Shown here piece by piece: positions 55,642-63,469 of a stretch of 64,000 nucleotides of DNA; the stretch's first letter is position 1; the number at the start of each line of letters is the position of its first letter. Both the position numbers and the translations under genes were made by a program. The stretch is taken from assembly GCA_050739895.1 (NCBI GenBank), contig JBOICK010000090.1, positions 1 through 64,000 of the forward strand, given 5' to 3'. Under the pieces are notes generated by a model that was given only the letters and a program-made list of their open reading frames with translations, did no database searches and was not told where the DNA came from. The stretch is from Stenotrophobium sp050739895. Its GTDB lineage: Bacteria; Pseudomonadota; Gammaproteobacteria; Nevskiales; Nevskiaceae.

Positions 55642-56373
55642 TTGGAAACTCACCTCGAATTCATCATCGGTCCCTGCAACCGCGAGGCTTGGGAAGTAAC
55701 AGAGCGCTTTCTCTCGCATCGTGGGTACGCTTTCCTTCATGTGATCTGCGAGGCTGGCGGGTGCAGCGCCCTTCTTTCCTCTATGGCACGTCGCATTCGT
55801 GAGCGTGGGATGTCCGTCGATGAATGGACGGCCGAAGAACGGCCATGGCGCGATGAAAATCTGGATGCGCTGGATTTTCTTTTCATTCACTCGTCTTACT
55901 ACCTCTTGGACATGCCACATAGGCAGTTAGAATTGAAAGCACGATTTCTGAAACTGGCAGCGCAAGGTTCGCGCATTGCTGCGGACTTCGATGCCGAACG
56001 CTTTGGCGACCAACCGCTCGGCAGGCAACTGGGCGTGGAGTTGGAGCGGGCCTACAACTGCGCATCGGTTCAGCCTGAAAGACCGGCGGATGGGCCGGTA
56101 CCGCGCGCGGCCGAGTTTGTAGCGCGAATCGAATCGCTGGACCATGCAACCGCTGCCGGCATTGCTCGGCAACATCTGGAGCGGCAGCGAATGGACATCA
56201 CCCCGCAAGCGTTCGATGAGCTGCTAATGCTCCCGAATTGCTTCCATGCGCGGGCGTTAATCAACTACATTTTTATATCCGGCGCGCATGCACGCCTTCG
56301 TGGCAGCAGAGTCATTGAGGATGTGGATATCCAAAGGCTCGCGACACGTTTATGTCGCGAGTGTATGGAATAA
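55642..56373 (+). CDS. Unknown protein with AAA-lid-like C-terminus, 243 aa
   Basis: The start is TTG at 55642 with GGAGG 6 nt upstream. Seen: a beginning LEFIIGPCNREAWEVTERFL where a P-loop would be in an AAA protein but without GxxGK[ST]; a middle helical part; and a C-terminal stretch ITPQAFDELLMLPNCFHARA...VIEDVDIQRLATRL that resembles the lid and post-lid helices of sigma-54-activator AAA domains. If related, it has lost ATP binding. It is 13 bp after the PcfJ-like gene and 4 bp before the phosphatase gene, so it belongs to the same operon. No function is assigned. Confidence 0.6.
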   Translation: METHLEFIIGPCNREAWEVTERFLSHRGYAFLHVICEAGGCSALLSSMARRIRERGMSVDEWTAEERPWRDENLDALDFLFIHSSYYLLDMPHRQLELKARFLKLAAQGSRIAADFDAERFGDQPLGRQLGVELERAYNCASVQPERPADGPVPRAAEFVARIESLDHATAAGIARQHLERQRMDITPQAFDELLMLPNCFHARALINYIFISGAHARLRGSRVIEDVDIQRLATRLCRECME

Positions 56374-56377
56374 GTTG

Positions 56378-57142
56378 ATGACCTATTTAGAATTCTTCAC
56401 GCTCAGCAGCCCAGCACCCGACAAGGTGTGTAATGAGGACGCCTGTTTGGTCGCTGGCAAAGTAGCGCAGGGGCGGTTTGCCAGAGGCGGCGTTCTCGAC
56501 CTCATGAAGCCAGCAGTCTTCGCCATCGCCGATGGTGTATCGCGTTCGCCGGCCGCGCATCAGGCCAGCCGTCAACTGCTGAAGCTTCTGGCCGCGACCT
56601 CTGCTGACGAGCTGATCCAGAAGCCACGTAGCACTTTACTCGCGCTGCAAGATCGGTTTACACAATGGGGCCGTAAACGCGGATTTGCAGGTGCGGCGAC
56701 AACACTGGTCGGCTTGTGTTTATCTGAGACGGGCACACTGGTATTCAACGTCGGCAACTCGCGCGCCTATCGTTTCCGCCAAGGCGTAATGCGGCAGTGC
56801 AGTCACGACCACACCCAGCTTCAGGACATGATTGATGCAGGCGAGATTACGCCAGAGCAGGCGCGTAGTGCAGCGCAGTTGTATTCGGGGCTGTCGTCCT
56901 GTTTTGTGGCCGAGCCTGCACTGGACGAGATGTCTGTGCACATCGACCGCTTGTCGCCGCCAGGCAATGACACTTGGTTGCTGTGTTCGGATGGGTTGAC
57001 CGAAGGCTTGTCGGATGATGAGATTGCCCGGCTTGTGGACGGCGGTGACTTTAAGACGACTGCTCGACGGTTGGAGAAAGTTGCTCGCTTGGCAGGTTCT
57101 ACCGACGATCTCAGTTTGCTGCTTCTACGCACGATTGCTTGA
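56378..57142 (+). CDS. PP2C-family serine/threonine protein phosphatase
   Basis: 254 aa. Seen: the metal-binding and catalytic pattern of PP2C: CNEDACLV (Asp21), FAIADGVSRS (Asp52), AGAATTLVGLCL, FNVGNSRAYRF (usual GDSR reads GNSR), CSDGLTEGL (Asp205) and GSTDDLSLLLL. It removes phosphate from Ser/Thr in the cytoplasm and usually pairs with a Ser/Thr kinase, but no kinase gene is in the block. The ATG at 56378 has GGAA 7 nt upstream; a longer frame from 56288 overlaps the preceding gene and was rejected. Confidence 0.85.
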   Translation: MTYLEFFTLSSPAPDKVCNEDACLVAGKVAQGRFARGGVLDLMKPAVFAIADGVSRSPAAHQASRQLLKLLAATSADELIQKPRSTLLALQDRFTQWGRKRGFAGAATTLVGLCLSETGTLVFNVGNSRAYRFRQGVMRQCSHDHTQLQDMIDAGEITPEQARSAAQLYSGLSSCFVAEPALDEMSVHIDRLSPPGNDTWLLCSDGLTEGLSDDEIARLVDGGDFKTTARRLEKVARLAGSTDDLSLLLLRTIA

Positions 57143-57195
57143 ACACTTTCGGCACTACGAGCTACGAGTCCGTGGTCCACTTTTAAAAAATATAG

Positions 57196-57678
57196 ATGGG
57201 CGGAATGATGACTACGATGAATGATTTTGAAGCCGGCGTCGAAGCTTACGAAGATGCGAATTATGCGGCAGCACTTGCTATATGGGAGCCATTGGCAAAG
57301 CTTGGCGAGCCACGTGCACAGGACAAGCTAGGTGAACTTTACTTCGGTGGCGAAGGCGTGCCGCAGGACTTCGGTCTGGCGATGCACTGGTATCGCCTAG
57401 CAGCAGAACAGGGATTCACGCCCGCGCACTTGGCCATCGCGTATATGTACGCCTTTGGCGTGGGGGTAGTGAAAGACGTTACACAGGAGGCTGAATGGTA
57501 TCGAAAAGCAGCGGAGCTAGGGTGCATGAAAGCGCAATTCAAGATTGCGTACATGTACGAACATGGCGTTGGCGTGACGCAAGACGGTGCTGAGGCGATG
57601 AAATGGTTTCACAAAGCAGCGGGGCAGGGATGCCCGGATGCGCAAGCCAGACTTTCTGAGTATGGAGTCAATAAATAG
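57196..57678 (+). CDS. Sel1-repeat (TPR-like) protein
   Basis: 160 aa. Seen: at least three Sel1-like repeats of about 36 residues (AQDKLGELYFGGEGVPQDFG, AHLAIAYMYAFGVGVVKDVT, AQFKIAYMYEHGVGVTQDGA), each followed by AxxWYRxAAxxG-type helices. These form a curved scaffold for protein binding. There is no signal peptide, so it is probably cytoplasmic. Several in-frame ATGs (57196, 57205, 57208, 57217) make the start uncertain. It follows the phosphatase by 53 bp and may be its partner. Confidence 0.85.
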   Translation: MGGMMTTMNDFEAGVEAYEDANYAAALAIWEPLAKLGEPRAQDKLGELYFGGEGVPQDFGLAMHWYRLAAEQGFTPAHLAIAYMYAFGVGVVKDVTQEAEWYRKAAELGCMKAQFKIAYMYEHGVGVTQDGAEAMKWFHKAAGQGCPDAQARLSEYGVNK

Positions 57679-57811
57679 CAGCGCGATTAGAAATGGAAAA
57701 AGCAGCCAACCATAATTCGATTCAAGCTGTGGATAGGTGAGAGCTACGCTTCTGGATTTCTTAACCAGAGAATATTGGTACTTCCAGTTTGACCAAATGA
57801 GGAGTTAAACA

Positions 57812-58225
57812 ATGGACGCAGAATTGGCGATTGAGCAGTTGAAAGAGCAGCTTTATTTTGAAGACAGAACAGCAAAAGCATATGTTCGTGCGAAAGGTCA
57901 TTGCGAATACTGTGGTCAAGACTTAATCAAGGTGAGACTCGGCTATGCCTGCGCGCAGATAGATCACTTACTTCCGCGCAGTAGATTCCCTGAGGCGGTG
58001 TGGGGTATGAGTGAAAACTTCGTTCTCGCGTGCTCGCTGTGCAATGGCGTGAAAAGGGACGAGGTCGTGCTTCAAAAGGGTGAAGTGCCTGAGGCGATGC
58101 TCAGCGAAAACCGAAAGAAGCTAGTAGATCGTGCTAAGAACTACATAGACTCAAAACTACAATCCGCGAATGATAAGTGGCGTCAGGCTCAGGCTATTTT
58201 TTCGACCTTAGACAACAAGGCTTAA
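57812..58225 (+). CDS. HNH endonuclease-like protein
   Basis: 137 aa. Seen: AKGHCEYCGQDLI, then CAQIDHLLPRSRFPEAVWGM and LACSLCNGVKRD: paired zinc cysteines (CxxC ... CxxC) around the DH...N core of an HNH nuclease. Such domains cut DNA in phage, restriction, defence and homing systems. The ATG at 57812 has GAGGAG 7 nt upstream. Codons end in A/T more often than in surrounding genes, suggesting later acquisition. A 133-bp gap before it may hold its own promoter. Confidence 0.85.
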   Translation: MDAELAIEQLKEQLYFEDRTAKAYVRAKGHCEYCGQDLIKVRLGYACAQIDHLLPRSRFPEAVWGMSENFVLACSLCNGVKRDEVVLQKGEVPEAMLSENRKKLVDRAKNYIDSKLQSANDKWRQAQAIFSTLDNKA

Positions 58226-58254
58226 AAGTTTACGGCGGGCGAAGCGTGATAGGG

Positions 58255-58290
58255 AAAGCTGACGAGGCTAATGTTGCTTGTCAGCTAGCT
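58255..58290. terminator. Weak hairpin between the HNH gene and the WYL gene
   Basis: AGCTGAC (58257-58263) and GTCAGCT (58280-58286) form a 7-bp stem with a 16-nt loop, followed by AGCTTTTG. It lies between convergent genes and overlaps the stop codon of the WYL regulator. The T-run is short, so efficiency is doubtful. Confidence 0.35.
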
Positions 58291-59286
58291 TTTGTATGTC
58301 TCGTTCAATGATTTTGCAGACTCACTAAAATCCGTTCTTATGTCCTGCGGTTTGATGATCTCAACCAGTTCCCCGTAGCCCCGCAGCCACCACCGCAATT
58401 CCGCTGTATCCGCAACAGTCGCCGTGATGCGCGCGCGCCCATCAGGGCGCTGCTCAAAAATTTGATCGACTGACAGCGGGCGCTCAATGAGATGTTCAGC
58501 GGCGTCCGCATCGAAATCCGCCACGAGGCTGATGTGCTCGCTGTGGAGTGGATACTGGAACGCCGCTGTTTCCGACAGGTAGCGATCCAGGTCAAAGCCG
58601 CGTGGCTTCAGCGCCTGTTCGTCCAGCATCACGGCGGAGTCAAAGCGATGCAGTGCGTAGTGAACCGGGTTCTCGAATTTCCACGCGGTGGCGACGAGGT
58701 AAATCACGCCGTCCTTGGCGACGAGTCCGAGCGGATTGAGGATTTGTTCCTTGCTTATTTCTTCGCCGCGCGCGCGGTAGCGTGCATTGAGTTGCCGGCT
58801 ACGCAGCAGGGCTTCCGAAACGGCCTCATTGACCTCGGCTTTTACTTTCGGCACTCGCAGTGCAGGGCCGCGTGAGAGCGCCCGCACTTTCTTGCGCCAT
58901 TTGCCGAGTGGATTGCCGGCGCCCTCATCCAGCACGGCCTCTGCACGCAGGAAATACGGGCGCAGCATTTGCAGCGTTGAGGCCGGAAGTAATGGCGAGA
59001 GTTGTTCGCGCGCCAGCAGCAGCGCAAGCGCCGCAGTGGGTTCTAGTCCGGGCACATCCAACAAGGCGGCATCCTTGGGCCAGAACCATCGCGTTGCGCC
59101 GTCGCGCGATTCGCTGGTGTATCCGAACTGGGTAGACAGCGTATCGAGATCGCGCTCGACGGTGCGCTTGGTCACTTTGTATCCCTGCGCGTGCAGGCGC
59201 TCCCACACTTCGCGCGTGCCTAGCGTGCGCGGTGCACGCGGCAGCAGCCGAAGCATGACCCATTGGCGCTGAAGTGCATCGCTCAT
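58285..59286 (-). CDS. WYL-domain transcriptional regulator
   Basis: 333 aa. Seen: an N-terminal DeoR-like winged HTH (VMLRLLPRAPRTLGTREVWE, YKVTKRTVERDLDTLSTQFG), a WYL domain (RQLNARYRARGEEISKEQIL, LNPLGLVAKDGVIYLVATAW, VHYALHRFDSAVML) and a C-terminal WCX part (LRWWLRGYGELVEIIKP). WYL proteins bind ligands, often nucleic acid or nucleotide, and several (BrxR, CapW) repress phage-defence operons. The ATG at 59286 has GGGAG 5 nt upstream. Its stop faces the HNH gene. It may control the accessory block, its own gene, or both. Confidence 0.88.
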   Translation of the reverse strand: MSDALQRQWVMLRLLPRAPRTLGTREVWERLHAQGYKVTKRTVERDLDTLSTQFGYTSESRDGATRWFWPKDAALLDVPGLEPTAALALLLAREQLSPLLPASTLQMLRPYFLRAEAVLDEGAGNPLGKWRKKVRALSRGPALRVPKVKAEVNEAVSEALLRSRQLNARYRARGEEISKEQILNPLGLVAKDGVIYLVATAWKFENPVHYALHRFDSAVMLDEQALKPRGFDLDRYLSETAAFQYPLHSEHISLVADFDADAAEHLIERPLSVDQIFEQRPDGRARITATVADTAELRWWLRGYGELVEIIKPQDIRTDFSESAKSLNETYKS

Positions 59287-59401
59287 TGTGGCTCCCGGTT
59301 TTTCAGCTCGCGCAGAGTATAGGTAACCCGTGCGACGCGGAGTGTCGTGGCCTGCGTTGACCGCCACGTTGCGCGTGGCTATCCGAGCATCAAGAGTGTC
59401 A

Positions 59402-59507
59402 CCCGCTCTGGTTTTTCGAGGGCAAAAGAATGTTATTAATTATTTACTAAATATAAATTAATACGCTAATTAATAACATTCTGTTCAGCGATAACACTGA
59501 GAGCGGG
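59402..59507. repeat. 106-bp spaced palindromic AT-rich element, copy E (most symmetric)
   Basis: CCCGCT (59402-59407), 24 nt, GTTAT...ATAAC (59432-59477, 46 bp), 24 nt, AGCGGG (59502-59507). In this copy the inner arms extend to a perfect 16-bp inverted repeat, AGAATGTTATTAATTA with TAATTAATAACATTCT, separated by 24 bp. The outer arms pair over CCCGCTCT/AGAGCGGG. It lies 116 bp upstream of the WYL gene and borders the accessory block on the right. Confidence 0.92.
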
Positions 59508-59536
59508 CGGGCGCTGGAAGGGGAACAGCTACATCC

Positions 59537-59552
59537 GGGTGACTGTTTTGGA
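59537..59552 (+). repeat. Right copy of the 16-bp direct repeat flanking the accessory block
   Basis: GGGTGACTGTTTTGGA; 15 of 16 bases equal the copy at 53216-53231, same orientation. Confidence 0.6.
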
Positions 59553-59618
59553 ACATCGAAAACAGACTGACAGCCACGACTGCGCTCCACGCACAGCGCG
59601 TCTTGATCGGCGCACAAC

Positions 59619-59645
59619 AAAAAAGTCCGCCGTGATGGCGGACTT
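59619..59645 (-). terminator. Rho-independent terminator of the OYE/SDR/monooxygenase operon
   Basis: AAGTCCGCC-5 nt-GGCGGACTT is a perfect 9-bp stem; on the minus strand it is followed by TTTTTT. It lies 25 bp after the stop of the minus-strand flavin oxidoreductase gene at 59670. Confidence 0.9.
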
Positions 59646-59669
59646 CGAATGACGCGGACGATTCGGCTT

Positions 59670-60923
59670 CTAGGCGCGCAAGCGCCGCGTCCTGAAGGTG
59701 TTCCAGCCGTTCTCCAGCATGCCGACCGCAAACGACTTCAGGCCGGATTCATGCGGTTTGGGCTCGCGGCCTTCGCCGATGCGGCGCAACTGGCGCGAAT
59801 ACCAGGCGACCTCCATCAGCGCCATGCGGTCGACCATGCCGATGCCGGTGCTGATCGGGCGAATCTGGTGCTGCGGATTTTCGCCGCGCAACAGCCGCGC
59901 CGGCAGGTCCGGCTCGACCGCCAGCAGGCGGCCGAGACCGACGAAATCAATCGCGCCGCTGTCGAGTGCCTGTGCCATGCCTTCGAGGCTGCGAAAGCCG
60001 CCGGTCAGCATCAGCGGCACGTCAACCGCCGCGCGCACCTTCTCGGCGAATTCGAGGAAGTAAGCCTCGCGTGACTTGGTGCTGGCCTTGGCCTCGATGC
60101 CGGTCATCGCCGGTGCCTCGTAGGTGCCGCCGGAAATCTCGACCAGATCGATGCCGGCTGCGGCCAGCGCGCGGGTCGCATCGAGCGATTCCTCCTCGGT
60201 GAAGCCGCCGCGCTGGAAGTCCGCCGAATTGAGTTTGATGCCGATCGGAAAATCCTTGCCGACCTGGCGGCGCATTTCGGCCAGCACTTCGAGCACGAAG
60301 CGGCGGCGATTCTCGGCGCTGCCGCCCCACTGATCCTGGCGCTGGTTGTGGCGCGGCGACAGGAACTGGCTGACCAGGTAGCCGTGCGCACCGTGAATCT
60401 GCACGCCGGTGAAGCCGGCTTTTTTGGCGATGCGCGCGGTGTTGCCGTAGCGGCGGATCAGGTCCGCGATCTCGGCCTCGGTCAGCTCGCGCGGCGTGGC
60501 GAAGAACGCGGCCATGTCGCGTCCGAAAGGAATCGCCGATGGCGCCACGTTTTCACGGTTCAGCCCTTTCGGCGACTGCTTGCCCGGATGGTTGATCTGC
60601 ATCCACAGGTGGCCGCCGCCGCGGGTGCCGGCTGTAGCCCAGCGCCGCAGCGCCGGCAGGTCGGACTCGTCCTCCACCGCAACATTGCCCGGCTCGCCGA
60701 GCGCGCGGCGGTCGATCATGACGTTGCCGGTGATGCACAGGCCGATACCGCCGTCGGCCCAGCGTGCGTAGAGCCGCTCCAACCGCGCGGTCGGCTTGTT
60801 GTCCATCGTCCCCAGCGCCTCGCTCATCGCCGACTTGGCGAGGCGGTTCGGGATCAGCGCGCCGTTGGGTAAACGGAAGGGTTCGGCGAGTATCTGCGCC
60901 GGCGATTCGTGTCGGATTGTCAT
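59670..60923 (-). CDS. Old Yellow Enzyme family NADH:flavin oxidoreductase
   Basis: 417 aa TIM barrel binding FMN. Seen: PFRLPNGALIPNRLAKSAMS at the N-terminus, GIGLCITGNVMIDRRALG, MQINHPGKQSPKG, the active-site GVQIHGAHGYLVSQFLSPRH (HGAHGYL, His/His pair), NQRQDQWGGSAENRRRFVLE, and VPLMLTGGFRS with FVGLGRLLAVEPDLP. The family reduces activated C=C bonds, often enones or aromatic-ring intermediates. There is no C-terminal FAD/NAD domain, so it is the single-domain type. It is 14 bp after the SDR gene and likely co-transcribed with the SDR and monooxygenase genes. Confidence 0.9.
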   Translation of the reverse strand: MTIRHESPAQILAEPFRLPNGALIPNRLAKSAMSEALGTMDNKPTARLERLYARWADGGIGLCITGNVMIDRRALGEPGNVAVEDESDLPALRRWATAGTRGGGHLWMQINHPGKQSPKGLNRENVAPSAIPFGRDMAAFFATPRELTEAEIADLIRRYGNTARIAKKAGFTGVQIHGAHGYLVSQFLSPRHNQRQDQWGGSAENRRRFVLEVLAEMRRQVGKDFPIGIKLNSADFQRGGFTEEESLDATRALAAAGIDLVEISGGTYEAPAMTGIEAKASTKSREAYFLEFAEKVRAAVDVPLMLTGGFRSLEGMAQALDSGAIDFVGLGRLLAVEPDLPARLLRGENPQHQIRPISTGIGMVDRMALMEVAWYSRQLRRIGEGREPKPHESGLKSFAVGMLENGWNTFRTRRLRA

Positions 60924-60937
60924 GGCGTTCCCTGAAT

Positions 60938-61777
60938 TCAGCGCTTGGACTGCGCCCTGAGGGCGCGCGTCACTAGCTTCTGATAACCGGTTGGCAGCAG
61001 GCGCTGCAGGATATCCAGCGCACGCGCATCGCTGCCGATCAGCACGCGGCGGTCGTTGTTGCGCACACCGGCCAATATCACTCGCGCAGCTTCATCTGCG
61101 GTGGTGCGAAACATTTTTTCAAAATCGGCTGTCATCTTTTCCGGATCCTTGCCGGTCAGCGCACTCATGCTGGCATTGGTGCGCGCTGACTTGGCGATGT
61201 TGGTCTTGATGCCGCCGGGGTGCACGCAAGTGGCGCTGACGCCGTTCCTGGCAATGTCCAACTCCTGGCGCAGTGATTCTGTAAAACCGCGTACCGCGAA
61301 CTTGGTAGCGTTGTAAGCACTCTGGCTGGGCTGTGCGAACAAGCCGAAGACGCTGGAGACATTGATCACGTGGCCGTCGCCGCTGGCCTTGAGATGCGGC
61401 AGAAATTCCTTGGTGCCGTAAACCACGCCCCAGAAATTGATGCCCATGATCCATTCGTAATCGTCGTAGCCCAGACCTTCGACCGTGCCCGCCACCGCGA
61501 CGCCGGCGTTGTTGAAAATGAGATTGACCTTGCCGTGATCCGCGAGGGTTTGTGCAGCCCAGTCGTGCATCTGCTGGCGCTGTGCAACATCGACCTTGGC
61601 GGTGGTGACTTTGACGCCGGAGTTTTCCAGCAGCTTGGCCGTCTCGGCCAGTCCGTTCTCGTTGACGTCGCTGAGCGACAGCGCGCATTTCTGCGCGGCC
61701 AGGCTCAGCGCCAGCGCGCGACCGATACCCGAGCCCGCGCCGGTGATGGCTGCAACCTTATTTTCAAAAGATTTCAT
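60938..61777 (-). CDS. Short-chain dehydrogenase/reductase
   Basis: 279 aa classical SDR. Seen: cofactor motif AAITGAGSGIGRALALSLAA, NNAGVAVAG, catalytic Ser in VINVSSVFGLFAQPS, and Tyr/Lys in SAYNATKFAVRGF, followed by VHPGGIKTNIAKS. It probably interconverts a hydroxyl and a carbonyl using NAD(P)H. In this operon it may provide the ketone for the Baeyer-Villiger-type enzyme encoded upstream. The substrate is unknown; C-terminal AQSKR has no targeting feature. Confidence 0.92.
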   Translation of the reverse strand: MKSFENKVAAITGAGSGIGRALALSLAAQKCALSLSDVNENGLAETAKLLENSGVKVTTAKVDVAQRQQMHDWAAQTLADHGKVNLIFNNAGVAVAGTVEGLGYDDYEWIMGINFWGVVYGTKEFLPHLKASGDGHVINVSSVFGLFAQPSQSAYNATKFAVRGFTESLRQELDIARNGVSATCVHPGGIKTNIAKSARTNASMSALTGKDPEKMTADFEKMFRTTADEAARVILAGVRNNDRRVLIGSDARALDILQRLLPTGYQKLVTRALRAQSKR

Positions 61778-61842
61778 GATTTATCCCAGTAGTGTGAAAG
61801 ATGCCGAGATGCAGATTATTTTTGCTGCCGGCGGAAACGAAA

Positions 61843-63336
61843 TCAGGCGCGGCGCACATAAGCGTCAGCGTCAAAGCGGCTCAGCTTGCGGCGGAACTGC
61901 CAGGTAAAGCCCGGCCACAGCGTGACGTTCTTGCCGCTCTTGGGATCGATATACCAACTCTTGCAGCCACCGACGCTCCAGATTGCGCCGCTGAGTTGCT
62001 TCTGCAGATCGCGATTAAACACGGCCTGCTGCTCCGCCTTGACGTCGAGACTCTTGATCTTATGCTGCTCCATCAACTTGAGTGCATCGAGCACATAGGC
62101 AATCTGCGATTCGATCATGTAGACCATCGAGCTGTGACCGAGACCGACGTTAGGGCCGACGATCAGGAACAGGTTGGGAAATCCGTTGACGGTGGTGCCC
62201 TTGTAGGCCTCGGCGCCGTTCTTCCACGCATCCATGATGTCGATGCCGTCCTGACCGAAAACCATGCCGGTCGGCAAAGGGTCGGTGGCGTGAAAACCGG
62301 TGCCGAAGATGATCGCGTCGACTTCGCGCTCGATGCCATCGCTGGTGACGACGCTGTGTGCCTTCACCTCGCGGATGCCGGTGGTGATGACATCGACGTT
62401 GTTCTGCGCCAGCGCCGGGTAATAGTCGTCAGAGATCAGCACACGCTTGCAGCCAATGGTGTAGTCCGGCGTGACTTTCTGGCGCAGCGCAGGGTCCGCA
62501 ATCTGCTTGCGGATGTGCGAGCGCGCAACACGCTCGACCAGCTTCATCAGACGCGGATTGATCACGAAGCCGGCGACGCGCGACTCCAGCATCCAGTAGA
62601 TCGCTGAACGGAACGCTTTCTGCGTCGCCGGGAAACGCTTGAACAGCGCGCGCTCGGCGCGGGTGATCTCGCGATCCGGCTTGGGCATGATCCACGGCGG
62701 CGTGCGCTGGTAAAGATCAATGCGCGCAGCTTTTTTCTGAACCTGCGGCACGAACTGGATCGCTGAAGCGCCGGTACCGATGACCGCGACGCGTTTGCCC
62801 GTCAAATCATAGTCGTGAGCCCAATCCTGCGAATGGAAGCTCTTGCCCTTGAACGTCTCGAGTCCCTTGATGTTCGGATATGCGGCGCGGCTGAGGCCGC
62901 CCATGCCGGAGATCAACACGTTCGCGGTGAGCTTGGCACCGTCACTGGTCCTGATGCGCCACAGGCTGGCGGACTCGTCCCAATTCGCTTGCGCGAGGCC
63001 GCTGTTGAAGCGGATGAACGGGCGCAGTTCATGCTTGTCGGTGACCTTGCGCAGGTAGCTCCAGATTTCCGGCTGCGGCGCGAACATGCGCGTCCACTCC
63101 GGGTTCGGCTCGAACGAGAATGAGTAGAGATGCGACTGCACATCGCAGGCACAGCCCGGATAGTGGTTGTCGCGCCAGGTACCGCCAACGTCTGCGGCCG
63201 ATTCCAGCACGACGAAATCCTCAACACCGCTTTTCTTGAGCTGTATCGCCATGCCCAGACCGGCAAAGCCGGTGCCGACAATGACAATGCGTGTGTGCAC
63301 GACCGGCGATTTTGCAGCCGCAGAACTCTTTGCCAT
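61843..63336 (-). CDS. Flavin-containing, Baeyer-Villiger-type monooxygenase
   Basis: 497 aa. Inserts oxygen into a ketone or oxidises a soft nucleophile using FAD and NADPH. Seen: FAD motif IVIVGTGFAGLGMAIQLKKS, GGTWRDNHYPGCACDVQSHL (characteristic of this group), the fingerprint FKGKSFHSQDW (FxGxxxHxxxW), NADPH motif VAVIGTGASAIQFVPQVQKK, and FGTGFHATDP. It is the first gene of the BVMO-SDR-OYE operon, controlled by a palindromic operator shared with the divergent TetR-like gene. Ketone, steroid or long-chain substrates are all conceivable. Confidence 0.93.
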   Translation of the reverse strand: MAKSSAAAKSPVVHTRIVIVGTGFAGLGMAIQLKKSGVEDFVVLESAADVGGTWRDNHYPGCACDVQSHLYSFSFEPNPEWTRMFAPQPEIWSYLRKVTDKHELRPFIRFNSGLAQANWDESASLWRIRTSDGAKLTANVLISGMGGLSRAAYPNIKGLETFKGKSFHSQDWAHDYDLTGKRVAVIGTGASAIQFVPQVQKKAARIDLYQRTPPWIMPKPDREITRAERALFKRFPATQKAFRSAIYWMLESRVAGFVINPRLMKLVERVARSHIRKQIADPALRQKVTPDYTIGCKRVLISDDYYPALAQNNVDVITTGIREVKAHSVVTSDGIEREVDAIIFGTGFHATDPLPTGMVFGQDGIDIMDAWKNGAEAYKGTTVNGFPNLFLIVGPNVGLGHSSMVYMIESQIAYVLDALKLMEQHKIKSLDVKAEQQAVFNRDLQKQLSGAIWSVGGCKSWYIDPKSGKNVTLWPGFTWQFRRKLSRFDADAYVRRA

Positions 63337-63399
63337 GACAGTGATTCCCTCAACTCAGTTTGGCCGACCACAATGCGGTCGGGCATGCGACGAATAATC

Positions 63400-63437
63400 G
63401 TATACATTCGTCTACATGATAGTAGACAATCGTATAC
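63400..63437. promoter_or_regulatory. Palindromic operator between the monooxygenase and TetR-type genes
   Basis: GTATACATTCGTCTAC (63400-63415) and GTAGACAATCGTATAC (63422-63437) are inverted copies around a 6-nt centre, with matching GTATAC and GTCTAC parts. The site sits 63 bp upstream of the monooxygenase ATG and 32 bp upstream of the regulator ATG, where a TetR dimer would block both promoters. Confidence 0.85.
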
Positions 63438-63469
63438 TTTCATGTCAAGTACCGTTAATATGCATATTC

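Noticed and set aside
59402..59507. Element E as a simple terminator of the WYL or OYE gene
   Set aside because: The arms are far apart, there is no T-run at the stem, and a clear terminator exists at 59619-59645.
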